A stretch of 50,218 nucleotides of DNA from Hyphomonadaceae bacterium (lineage in GTDB: Bacteria; Pseudomonadota; Alphaproteobacteria; Caulobacterales; Hyphomonadaceae), in assembly GCA_030158285.1 (NCBI GenBank), contig JAOATF010000107.1, forward strand, positions 1-50,218, in the 5' to 3' direction. Both the position numbers and the translations under genes were made by a program. The notes beneath the pieces were generated by a model. The model had not been told where the DNA came from. It was given only the letters and a program-made list of their open reading frames with translations, and did not search any database. Each line of letters opens with the position of its first letter. Positions within the stretch are counted from its first letter, which is position 1. Below, piece by piece: positions 40,637-48,124 of the stretch.

Positions 40637-42652
40637 ATGAAGACCCGTATCGCGTGGGTGAGCGTTGCTGCGCTCGCAATCGGCCTGACTGTTACAGGAT
40701 TGGCTGCAAGCGGCGTTGCGCTGGCGAACAATTCCGGTCCGCCCAGCCTGACGCCGGCGCGCGTCGACAACTTCCGCCTGACGGACAATCACGGCTTCGC
40801 GCAGGACCTGCGGCGACTGGTGGATGTGAAGGCGATCGCGGTGGTGTCCTACGTCAATGGCGACGCGGGATCGCGCAAGGCGGCGAAAGCGGTCGAGGCG
40901 CTGAAAGCGAAGTATCCGGACGTCGCCTTCATGATGCTGAACTCCAGCGCGGCGTCGCGACCGGAGATCGTGGCCGAGGCGAAGGCGCAGGGCATCAGCG
41001 TGCCGGTGCTGGACGACAACCTGCAGCTGGCGGGCGAGCAGCTGGGCGTCAGCTATGCAGGCGAGGCTTTCCTGATCGAACCGAAGACGTTGCGCGTGCT
41101 CTATCACGGGCCGGTGGATGGCGCGGGCGCCGCGACGAAAGCCAAGGGCTATCTGGCCGAGGCGCTGGCGGATATTGCCGCCGGGCGCGCGATTGCGACG
41201 GCGCAGGCGACGGGCAAAGGCACGCAGATCAAATTCCCGGAGCGCGACAACCGCGCGGCGCATGCGGCGATTTCCTACGCCAAGGATGTGGCGCCGGTGC
41301 TGGAGGCGAAGTGCGTCTCCTGTCACCAGGAGGGCGGGATCGGGCCATTTGCGATGTCGAGCTATGAGGCGGTGAAGAATTTCGCGCCGATGATCCGCGA
41401 GGCGATCCGCACGAAGACAATGCCGCCGTGGCATCCCGATCCGGCGTTCGGGAAGTTCGAGCATGATGGCGGACTGTCGGGCGACCAGATCCGCACGATC
41501 GTTCACTGGGTGGAGGCTGGCGCGCCGCGTGGCGAAGGCGCTGACCCGCTGTCGGCTGAGGCGCACGTCGCGCCGGATTGGCCGCTGGGCAAGCCGGACC
41601 TCGTGATCGAAGTGCCGGCTTACACTGTGCCGGCGTCGGGCGTGGTGGACTATCAGTATCCGGCGGCGGTGAACCCGCAGACGGAAGCGCGCTGGGTGAA
41701 AGCCGCGACGCTGTTGCCGGGCGACCGGCAGGCGACGCACCATATTCTGTCCGGCTACATGCCGAAGATGATGACGGGCGCGGCTTCCTCGCAGCTGTGG
41801 GAAGCTTCTTATGGCGAATATGCGGTGGGCGGGGAGTCGCTGACCATGCCGAAGGGCACGGGCATCCAGCTGCCGGCGGGCGGGGCCATGGGCTTCCAGA
41901 TGCACTACACGCCCTATGGCAAGGAAGCCGTCGATAAATCGAAGATCGGCTTCTACTTCTATCCGAAGGGCGAAGAGCCCGACCGCGTGATGCGCCACTT
42001 CGTGATCGCCAACAATTTCATCGAGATCCCGCCGGGCGACGACAACCACGAGGAAGTCGCCTACGCGACTTTCCCCAAGGACGCGACGCTGCATTCGGTG
42101 TTCCTGCACACGCACTATCGCGGTCGCGCGGGCAGCCTGGAAATGCTGAAACCGGACGGCACACGCGAAATGCTGATCAGCCTGCCCCGCTACGACTTCA
42201 ACTGGCAGCGGACGTATAACTTCGCCACCCCCGTAAAAGTGCCGGCCGGATCCAAGCTGATCGCGACGTACTGGTATGACAATTCCGTCCGCAATCCGGC
42301 GAACCCCGACCCGAAGCAGACCATCGTGTGGGGCCCGCAATCGTGGGAGGAGATGCACTATACCTCGCTGTACTATCAGTGGGACGCGGAGACCGTGGCG
42401 CATCCGGCGGATGCGACCAAGGAGATGAAGTCCATGCCGGTGCGCATGATGGGTGCGCTGGACAGGAACTTTGACGGCAAGGTCCAGCGTGGCGAACTGC
42501 CGGGGCGCGTGGAGAAAGTGCTGGGACCGAAGTTCGACGAGCTGGATGCGGACAAGAGCGGCGCGCTGGAAACGGCGGAGCTGGGGCCGGCGATGAAACT
42601 GCTGACGCCGCTGGTGCGGACGTCGTCCAGAAGTGAAGAGCCGACGCCGTAG
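40637..42652 (+). CDS. Secreted fusion: thioredoxin-like, cytochrome c and PHM-type dicopper monooxygenase with EF-hands
   Basis: 671 residues. A signal peptide (about 1-30) is followed by a peroxiredoxin/thioredoxin-like domain (35-190) with no redox Cys pair, a c-haem site CVSCH (226-230) with the family-typical MPPWHPDP (262-269), and a copper type II ascorbate-dependent monooxygenase core. Copper ligands of the PHM pattern are visible: His368-His369 and His423 for the first copper; His491, His493 (LHTHYRG) and Met573 (SWEEMHY) for the second. Two EF-hand loops (609-620, DRNFDGKVQRGE; 637-648, DADKSGALETAE) end the protein. The likely reaction is hydroxylation of an unknown periplasmic substrate with electrons passed through the haem. 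A MarR gene is divergent and an unknown secreted protein follows. Confidence 0.85.
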   Translation: MKTRIAWVSVAALAIGLTVTGLAASGVALANNSGPPSLTPARVDNFRLTDNHGFAQDLRRLVDVKAIAVVSYVNGDAGSRKAAKAVEALKAKYPDVAFMMLNSSAASRPEIVAEAKAQGISVPVLDDNLQLAGEQLGVSYAGEAFLIEPKTLRVLYHGPVDGAGAATKAKGYLAEALADIAAGRAIATAQATGKGTQIKFPERDNRAAHAAISYAKDVAPVLEAKCVSCHQEGGIGPFAMSSYEAVKNFAPMIREAIRTKTMPPWHPDPAFGKFEHDGGLSGDQIRTIVHWVEAGAPRGEGADPLSAEAHVAPDWPLGKPDLVIEVPAYTVPASGVVDYQYPAAVNPQTEARWVKAATLLPGDRQATHHILSGYMPKMMTGAASSQLWEASYGEYAVGGESLTMPKGTGIQLPAGGAMGFQMHYTPYGKEAVDKSKIGFYFYPKGEEPDRVMRHFVIANNFIEIPPGDDNHEEVAYATFPKDATLHSVFLHTHYRGRAGSLEMLKPDGTREMLISLPRYDFNWQRTYNFATPVKVPAGSKLIATYWYDNSVRNPANPDPKQTIVWGPQSWEEMHYTSLYYQWDAETVAHPADATKEMKSMPVRMMGALDRNFDGKVQRGELPGRVEKVLGPKFDELDADKSGALETAELGPAMKLLTPLVRTSSRSEEPTP

Positions 42653-42681
42653 CGCCAGCAACCAAGTTGAGGGAGGGTTTC

Positions 42682-43731
42682 GTGAAGACCAGCATGATCG
42701 CCGCGCTTGCCCTGGCGGGCTTTGGCCTTGCCGCTCCGGCCTTTGCGCAGAGTGAAGCAGGCAAGACGGCGCCGGGCTTCGAGACGCCACGGACAAGCTG
42801 GGGCGTGCCGGACATCGGCGGCTTCTGGACCAATACTTCACTGACCGCGATGCAGCGCCCGGCCGGCGCCGAGAAGCTGACGATGACGGCGGAGGAAGCG
42901 GAGAAGCTGACGCATCGTAATGTCTATTCCGCTGCTGAGCGCGAGGAGTCTGGCGCATCGAAAGTGGATGCGGCGTCTTCGAAAGAGCTGCTGTCGGATG
43001 GCAATGCGTCGCGCGCCTACAACCGGTTCTGGATGGACCCGGGTTCCAGCTATGCGCAGGTGAAGGGACAGTTCCGCTCGTCGTGGATCACGCAACCGGC
43101 TGACGGGAAAATTCCGTACACCGAGGCAGGCATCAAGGCGAACACGCGCTCGACCACGTTCGACGATTTCGAGATCAGGCCCCTGCCCGAGCGTTGCATC
43201 ATGAGCTTCACCGGTGGCGCGGGCCCGGTGATGAACAACGGGATGTACAACAACACCTACCAGATCGTTCAGACGCCCGGATCGGTGATGATCCTGACGG
43301 AGATGATCCACGACGTTCGCGTGATCCCGATCGGCGGCAAGCATGGCCCTAACAACATTCCGAAATGGGGCGGAGATTCCATCGGCTGGTATGAGGGCGA
43401 CACGCTGGTGGTGGAGACGATCAACTCGCATCCGAAGCAGCGCAGCTATATCTCGCCGGCGGGCAAGGTGACGGAGCGCTATACGCGCTGGTCCGCTGAC
43501 GAAATCTTCTATGAGTTCCGCGTGGAGGATCCGGTGCTTTATACGGAGTCCTGGGGCGGAGAGATGTCGCTGCGCGTGTCGGAGAAGCCGCTCTACGAAT
43601 ACGCGTGCCATGAGGGCAACCACGCGCTGCCGGGCATTCTAGCGGGCGCGCGGGAGCTGGAACGGCAGGGACGTCCGCATCCGGTGGAGCTGCCGATCTT
43701 TGCGGGCGTGGATGTTTCGGACGGGGAGTAG
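42682..43731 (+). CDS. Secreted protein of unknown family, linked to the copper monooxygenase
   Basis: 349 residues, GTG start with GGGAGGG just upstream and a Sec signal peptide (ending APAFAQS). The mature protein is Trp/Tyr-rich with features such as PRTSWGVPDIGGFWTN, RPLPERCIMSFTGGAGPVMNNGMYNNTYQIVQTPGSV (in parts), EMIHDVRVIPIGG, WGGDSIGWYEGDTLVVET, and a C-terminal YACHEGNHALPGILAGARE. Repeated beta-strand patterning suggests a beta-propeller-like or beta-rich fold. The family is common next to redox proteins in proteobacteria, but I know no function. It is 29 nt after the monooxygenase stop and almost certainly co-transcribed. Confidence 0.83.
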   Translation: MKTSMIAALALAGFGLAAPAFAQSEAGKTAPGFETPRTSWGVPDIGGFWTNTSLTAMQRPAGAEKLTMTAEEAEKLTHRNVYSAAEREESGASKVDAASSKELLSDGNASRAYNRFWMDPGSSYAQVKGQFRSSWITQPADGKIPYTEAGIKANTRSTTFDDFEIRPLPERCIMSFTGGAGPVMNNGMYNNTYQIVQTPGSVMILTEMIHDVRVIPIGGKHGPNNIPKWGGDSIGWYEGDTLVVETINSHPKQRSYISPAGKVTERYTRWSADEIFYEFRVEDPVLYTESWGGEMSLRVSEKPLYEYACHEGNHALPGILAGARELERQGRPHPVELPIFAGVDVSDGE

Positions 43732-43813
43732 CTACCTGTCAGCAGCTTGTTGAGCTTGCTGCGTCCACATGCAATTTAGCATCTACTGTCGTTGATGCTT
43801 GAGGGGGACGTGT

Positions 43814-44536
43814 ATGAGACTGGCTGCTGCCATCCTGTTTTTGTGCATGATGACAGGGCAAGCGGCGGCACAGGAATCGACGGCAGCGTCCGACGATCGT
43901 GCGCAAGCGGAGATTGCAGCCGCAAAGGCGAACAACCCGCTTATGAAAACTCAGCCCGAATGGTTGAGCGGACCGGACACTGATTTTCCTGAATCCGAGA
44001 AGGCTCTCGGCCACAATGGCGGAGTGTTTGTACAAGGCGTGCTTGGAGTGGATGGCCGCCTTACACACCTTTCGGTGGGCGACAGCAGCGGGGCGCCTGC
44101 GCTAGATGCCAGCGCATTGAAAGCCGCTTCCGGGGAAGTCTTTCGCCCGGCCCGCAATGCGAGCGGCGAACCCATCGCCGTGTACTTCGGCGAATGGTTC
44201 CGGTTTGACAATTATCGCTCAACCAAGGGCGTCGGCGCCGCTAAGTATGTTTGCCGACAATTCGTCCTCGACATGGATTGGTGGAAACAGGCCCATCCGG
44301 ATCAGAGCTTTAGCAATCATGAGTTTTATACGCTGGTCAGGGGGCTTGGTGGCGTGGCGAGAATGGCTTCGGGAATGCCTTCCGCGAAAGCGCTGACGGC
44401 AGAGTCCAATACGAGCTTCGACGCGCGTTGGGCCAAGTCTATTGAGGACTGCCGCAGAGATCCCGGCGCGCGTTTTGCTGACAAGATGAAGCCAGAGGGC
44501 GACTACATACTGCAGCTTGCTAAGAAGCTGCCCTGA
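43814..44536 (+). CDS. Secreted protein with a TonB C-terminal-like domain
   Basis: 240 residues with a signal peptide (about 1-20, ending GQAAAQE) instead of the usual TonB membrane anchor. Residues ~60-125 (FPESEKALGHNGGVFVQGVLGVDGRLTHLSVGDSSGAPALDASALKAA) match the TonB C-terminal fold, in which A.....G.V.V...V...G.......S.....LD..A..A is conserved. There is no proline-rich spacer. The C-terminal ~110 residues have no recognised similarity. It uses less extreme GC codons than its neighbours. Possibly a periplasmic partner of a receptor rather than an energy transducer. Confidence 0.75.
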   Translation: MRLAAAILFLCMMTGQAAAQESTAASDDRAQAEIAAAKANNPLMKTQPEWLSGPDTDFPESEKALGHNGGVFVQGVLGVDGRLTHLSVGDSSGAPALDASALKAASGEVFRPARNASGEPIAVYFGEWFRFDNYRSTKGVGAAKYVCRQFVLDMDWWKQAHPDQSFSNHEFYTLVRGLGGVARMASGMPSAKALTAESNTSFDARWAKSIEDCRRDPGARFADKMKPEGDYILQLAKKLP

Positions 44537-44570
44537 CGGCGGCCTCTATGCAAGAACGGCGTGGCCGCAA

Positions 44571-45533
44571 CTATCTGTACAGCGCCGCCACCCTGCCCGC
44601 CTCTTCCGCGACGGCCTTTCGCATCGCGGGCGGGCCAAGCACTTCGACTTCCGCGCCGAGCCTCAACAGCTGGCGGACGGACTGCGAGATGTCTTCCACC
44701 GGAATCTCTGCCCTCACCCATCCCGCGGGGCGCGCCTTCGTGTGTTTGGTCACGACCGCGTGTTCGGCGGCGGGATAGTTGTCGCGCAGGAGCTTGCGGC
44801 CTTCGGGCGAGATGCGGATCACGGCGCGGTCGCTGAGGAGGCGGGCTTCGAACTCTTTTGCTGACACGGACCAGTGGCGCGCGAGGTTGAAGCGGGCGGG
44901 ACGCTGGAAGGTTTTGTCGAGCAGGTCGAGCGAGCGGATGTTGGAGACGCGGTAGGTGCGCGGGCGATCCTTTGCGGCGGCGATGAGATACCAGACGCCG
45001 GCTTTCAGGACGAGGCCGAGCGGATCGAGATCGCGGGTGACGCTGTTGCTCCAGCTTTCGTAGGCGATGCGGATGCGGCGATCGCGCCAGACGGCGGAGG
45101 CGAGCGTGGGCAGCAGCTCCAGCGGTTCGATGCGGGCATACCAGGGCGCGGGATCGAGGTGGAAGCGCGTGGCGACGCGCTGGGCGTTGGCGCCCGCGTC
45201 TGGCGGGAGGGCTGCGAGCATTTTCAGCTGCGCGGCGGCGGCCTCCTGCCCCACGCCGAGATCGGCAGCCGCGCCGCCCATGCCGGCGAGCAGGAGGGCT
45301 TCGGCTTCGGTGGGCGTGAGGCCGGTGAGACGCGTGCGATAGCCTTCGTGCAGCTGGAAGCCGCCGGATCGGCCGCGCTCGGCATAGACGGGCACGCCGG
45401 CGGCGCTGAGCTGGTCCACGTCGCGATAGATGGTGCGGATGGAGACTTCGAACTCGCGCGCGAGTGCATCGGCGGGAACGCGGCCGCGGGCCTGCAGCGT
45501 CAGAAGGATGGAGAGAAGCCGGCTGGCGCGCAT
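44571..45533 (-). CDS. WYL-domain (YafY/DeoR-type) transcriptional regulator
   Basis: 320 residues: N-terminal HTH (RASRLLSILLTLQARGRVPADALAREFEVSIRTIYRDVDQLS) and a WYL domain (about 140-215, with GVWYLIAAAKDRPRTYRVSNIRSLDLLD). The C-terminal region fits the WCX extension. WYL proteins sense small or nucleic-acid ligands and act as activators or repressors. The ATG at 45533 starts the HTH; the longer frame to 45845 lies under the next gene. A perfect palindrome in the promoter (45568-45590) is the likely binding site. Confidence 0.9.
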   Translation of the reverse strand: MRASRLLSILLTLQARGRVPADALAREFEVSIRTIYRDVDQLSAAGVPVYAERGRSGGFQLHEGYRTRLTGLTPTEAEALLLAGMGGAAADLGVGQEAAAAQLKMLAALPPDAGANAQRVATRFHLDPAPWYARIEPLELLPTLASAVWRDRRIRIAYESWSNSVTRDLDPLGLVLKAGVWYLIAAAKDRPRTYRVSNIRSLDLLDKTFQRPARFNLARHWSVSAKEFEARLLSDRAVIRISPEGRKLLRDNYPAAEHAVVTKHTKARPAGWVRAEIPVEDISQSVRQLLRLGAEVEVLGPPAMRKAVAEEAGRVAALYR

Positions 45534-45567
45534 GGATGGCCCGATGGAAAAACTGCAGCGTCCACAA

Positions 45568-45590
45568 TACCTGACATGCGATGTCAGGTA
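45568..45590. promoter_or_regulatory. 23-bp palindromic operator, WYL regulator / DUF1579 gene
   Basis: TACCTGACAT-GCG-ATGTCAGGTA: 10-bp perfect arms around a 3-nt centre, lying in the 98-nt gap between the divergent WYL regulator and DUF1579 genes. A dimeric HTH protein would fit it, and the TGACA/TGTCA core is common in this regulator group. It lies 34 nt from the regulator start codon and 41 nt from the DUF1579 start. Confidence 0.7.
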
Positions 45591-45631
45591 TAGCGGTTTA
45601 GGGTTCGTTTTGAAGATCAGGGAGACGGACG

Positions 45632-46192
45632 ATGAATGCTGACAGGCGCATGGTGCTGCATGCCGGGGCTGCCCTCGGGGCGGCGGCGCTGATGGGCGAT
45701 GCCTTCGCGCAGCCGAGCGCGGACTACATGACGGCGGCGGAGCCGGGCAAACCGGGCGATTTCGACTTCCTGTCGGGCAACTGGAAGATCGCGCACCAGC
45801 GCCTGCTGAAGCCGGGCGAGTGGGACAAGTTCGAGGGCGAGGCAACGTGCTGGAGCATTCTCGGCGGCGTCGCCAGCATCGAGGAGCTGCGCATTCCGGC
45901 GCGGGATTTTTCGGGCATGGGGCTGCGCACGCTCGACATCAAGGAAAAGGTCTGGAGCGATTACTGGATGAACGCCAAGTGGGGTCTCGTGGGTTCTGAA
46001 GGCGTCAAGGGCGGGTTCGTGAAGGGCGATGGCGTGTTCCTGTCGGACGACATGGATGGCGACAAGCCGATCAAGGTGATCGGCCTGTGGGACAAGATCA
46101 GCACGAACGGATGCCGCTGGCGCCAGGGCGTGAGCCGTGATGGCGGCGCGACGTGGGACTGGAACTGGATCATGGACTGGACGCGCGTCTAG
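45632..46192 (+). CDS. DUF1579 family protein, exported
   Basis: 186 residues. A Tat-like signal (ADRRMVLHAGAALGAAALMG, then DAFAQ) precedes the DUF1579 core: DFDFLSGNWKIAHQRLLKPGEWDKFEGEATCWSILGGVASIEEL. The fold is lipocalin-like. Function unknown. Divergent from, and probably controlled by, the WYL regulator through the palindrome at 45568-45590; start ATG 45632 follows a GGGAGACGG stretch. Confidence 0.85.
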   Translation: MNADRRMVLHAGAALGAAALMGDAFAQPSADYMTAAEPGKPGDFDFLSGNWKIAHQRLLKPGEWDKFEGEATCWSILGGVASIEELRIPARDFSGMGLRTLDIKEKVWSDYWMNAKWGLVGSEGVKGGFVKGDGVFLSDDMDGDKPIKVIGLWDKISTNGCRWRQGVSRDGGATWDWNWIMDWTRV

Positions 46193-46215
46193 GAGATGCC
46201 GCTCCGGCGCGGAGG

Positions 46216-46247
46216 GCGCGTCCTGCGATCAGCGTCGCAGGGCGCGC
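46216..46247. terminator. Bidirectional GC-rich hairpin between convergent genes
   Basis: GCGCGTCCTGCGA (46216-46228) pairs with TCGCAGGGCGCGC (46235-46247): a 13-bp stem with one position that would be G-U, and a 6-nt loop. It fills the 55-nt gap between the DUF1579 gene and the convergent oxygenase gene and abuts the oxygenase stop codon. Confidence 0.65.
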
Positions 46248-47231
46248 TTACGCCTTCACGTTTGTGGCCAGATCGGGAAACACTTTGCCGACCTTGCCGA
46301 TGAGATAGTCGCCATACGTGCCGTCATAGGCGTGAACATTGGCCTTGTCCCAGCGCTGGGTGCTGTCGTCTGTGGCGGCGTGGCCGGGCAATGGCGCGAT
46401 CTGCGCGGCGAAACCGGGATCGAAGAAGAACGGGAATGACAGGCGCGACCGTCCGCTGGCGTTGAGCACGCGATGCGGCGTGGAGCGATAGGCGCCGCGC
46501 GTGAGCCTGTCGAGCATGTCGCCGATATTGCAGACGAGCGTGCCGGGAATGGGCGGCGCCTCGATCCACCCATTTGGCGTCATCACCTGCAGCCCACCGA
46601 TGTCGTCCTGCGCCAGCAGGGTGAGCAGGCCGTAGTCCGTATGCTCGCCTACGCCCCAACCTTCGTCGGCGGTGGAGGCGGGATAGTGGAAAATGCGGAA
46701 CAGGAGGGTCGGCTGCGCGGTGAGCGCGCGGCGGAAGTATTGCGCATCGAGGCCGAGGCTGAGCGCGACGCCTTCCATGATGGCGTGGGCGGAGCGTTCG
46801 GCATCGCGCATGAACTGGAGCACGAGCGGGCCCAGCTCCGGCACGGCTTCGGGAAACAGGTTCGCGCCATGCAGGGGCAAGCCCGCCTTCACGCGTGGAT
46901 CCTCCGGCCCCAGCTCCTCCCCGAAATAGAGGCCCTCCTTTATGTCGGGCTTGCCCGAGGTGAGTTCGCCACCGACCGGGAAGAAGCCGCGCCACGCCCT
47001 GCCCCCGCGCGCCATGGCGACCTTCATCTTCGCGTCAGCCGGCAGGGCAAAGAAGCGCTGGCTCGCCTCCGCCAGCTGCGTCAGCGTCTCGGGAGCGATG
47101 GCGTGGCCCGAGGCGTAGAAGAAGCCGAGATCCCGGCACGCCGCGCCGATGTCCTCCGCCGCAGCACGCCGCGCGGGCTCCGGACCCGACAGCAGGGGCG
47201 AGACATCAATGACGGGCAGACGCTGGGCCAT
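46248..47231 (-). CDS. 2-oxoglutarate-Fe(II) oxygenase (isopenicillin N synthase-like)
   Basis: 327 residues of the DIOX/IPNS family. The N-terminal half ([30 protein letters not shown]) is the DIOX_N pattern. The Fe ligands are His197 and Asp199 ([12 protein letters not shown]) and His253 (TPHRV); Arg263 and Ser265 (RLSFPFF) bind 2-oxoglutarate. All are present. Such proteins hydroxylate or oxidise small molecules; the substrate is not determined by the sequence. The gene stands alone between a terminator and the tRNA. Confidence 0.93.
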   Translation of the reverse strand: MAQRLPVIDVSPLLSGPEPARRAAAEDIGAACRDLGFFYASGHAIAPETLTQLAEASQRFFALPADAKMKVAMARGGRAWRGFFPVGGELTSGKPDIKEGLYFGEELGPEDPRVKAGLPLHGANLFPEAVPELGPLVLQFMRDAERSAHAIMEGVALSLGLDAQYFRRALTAQPTLLFRIFHYPASTADEGWGVGEHTDYGLLTLLAQDDIGGLQVMTPNGWIEAPPIPGTLVCNIGDMLDRLTRGAYRSTPHRVLNASGRSRLSFPFFFDPGFAAQIAPLPGHAATDDSTQRWDKANVHAYDGTYGDYLIGKVGKVFPDLATNVKA

Positions 47232-47280
47232 GCCCTACGCTGGCGCAGGGCGCGGCCGGCCTCAAGCCGTGCCGGGCTGA

Positions 47281-47329
47281 AAAGAGGGTTTCGCGGGGCT
47301 CAAGCGAGCAAGCAGCCGCGCCCCGCGAA
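47281..47329 (-). terminator. Terminator of the tRNA-Arg transcript
   Basis: TTCGCGGGGC (47290-47299) and GCCCCGCGAA (47320-47329) form a perfect 10-bp stem with a 20-nt loop. On the - strand it is followed by CCCTCTTTT, a reasonable U-tract, about 30 nt after the tRNA end. Confidence 0.75.
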
Positions 47330-47359
47330 GCGCCCATAAACCTGATTTTCAGCGAGAAA

Positions 47360-47436
47360 TGGCGCGCCCGAAGAGATTCGAACTCCTGACCCCCAGATTC
47401 GTAGTCTGGTGCTCTATCCAGCTGAGCTACGGGCGC
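47360..47436 (-). tRNA. tRNA-Arg (anticodon ACG)
   Basis: 77 nt including an encoded 3' CCA. Acceptor stem GCGCCCG pairs with CGGGCGC; D-arm GCTC/GAGC; anticodon stem CCAGA/TCTGG with loop CTACGAA, so the anticodon is ACG (read as ICG); T-loop TTCGAAT. It would decode CGU/CGC/CGA. No integrase or attachment-site duplication is seen next to it. Confidence 0.97.
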
Positions 47437-47457
47437 GGCCTGTCGTGGAGGGCGGGT

Positions 47458-47484
47458 TGTATATGCGGGTCGATCCGGGCGCAA
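47458..47484 (-). promoter_or_regulatory. Promoter for tRNA-Arg
   Basis: On the - strand TTGCGC (47484-47479), a 15-nt spacer and TATACA (47463-47458); the tRNA 5' end is 22 nt downstream of the -10. The spacer is a little short, so this is tentative. The rest of the gap up to the cytochrome gene shows no ORF of note. Confidence 0.35.
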
Positions 47485-47576
47485 GGGTGGATCGGGTGGG
47501 GCGCGGCGTCGCGGTTTTCTACTGCGATTTTAGGGCTGTGGGGCGCTTTTTGGGGCCTGCCGGGAGCCCTGCCCGG

Positions 47577-47978
47577 TCAGCTGCGGGGCGGCGGGAGGGA
47601 GGCCAGGTAGGCGATCAGGTCGGCGCGTTGCTGGGCGTCGGGAACGACTTTGACCATGAGGGTCTTGGGCGCGAACGCCTGCGGGCCTGAGAGGAAGGCG
47701 TCGAGGTTGGCGTCGGTCCAGGTTTCCGGCGACTTCGCTTTCAGGGCGTCGCTGTAGCCGGGAAAGGCCACGACGCTGGCGATGGGGCGGTTGATGACGC
47801 CGCGTAGCGTGGGGGCGATGGAAACAGCGTGGCAGCCCCGGCAATCCGTAGCGTAGATTTCCGCGCCGGCATCCGCATCGCCGGTGAGTCCGTTGAGCGT
47901 CACCTCCTGCGACTGTGCAATCGCGGTGGACGCGAGCGCAGCAAGGGCGAGCGCGGCGAGGCCGGATTTCCAGATCAT
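47577..47978 (-). CDS. Small class I cytochrome c
   Basis: 133 residues with a Sec signal peptide (ending TAIAQS). One haem-binding CRGCH at residues 46-50, and a likely axial Met108 in KTLMVKV; the pattern DADAGAEIYATDCRGCH.......PTLRGVINRP......F.GYSDALK is that of soluble cytochrome c2-type proteins. The C-terminal YLASLPP is also typical. Periplasmic electron carrier. It is divergent from the DUF1592 haem protein and probably functionally linked. GGGAG precedes ATG 47978. Confidence 0.93.
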   Translation of the reverse strand: MIWKSGLAALALAALASTAIAQSQEVTLNGLTGDADAGAEIYATDCRGCHAVSIAPTLRGVINRPIASVVAFPGYSDALKAKSPETWTDANLDAFLSGPQAFAPKTLMVKVVPDAQQRADLIAYLASLPPPRS

Positions 47979-48031
47979 TCAATCCACTCCCGCGCGTGCA
48001 ACTGCACAGTTGGCCTATGCATGCCGCTGCG

Positions 48032-48060
48032 TTGACTAACGCGCGTGGTTACGGTCTAGT
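48032..48060 (+). promoter_or_regulatory. Sigma-70-type promoter for the DUF1592 gene
   Basis: TTGACT (48032-48037), 17-nt spacer, TCTAGT (48055-48060), within the 146-nt gap between the divergent cytochrome c and DUF1592 genes. Predicted transcription start is about 60 nt before the TTG start codon. Confidence 0.45.
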
Positions 48061-48124
48061 TGGACTGTAAAAGAGGCGCAAGCCCATACGGCAGCTACGG
48101 CGGCAGCCCCGGGAGGGATCAGGC

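Noticed and set aside
40619-42958. 779-codon open frame on - strand
   Set aside because: Antisense to the copper monooxygenase; Arg/His-rich with no recognisable domain.
47232-47576. tRNA-associated integration site
   Set aside because: The tRNA-Arg is intact with its own promoter-like and terminator sequences; no integrase gene or repeated 3' end was seen.
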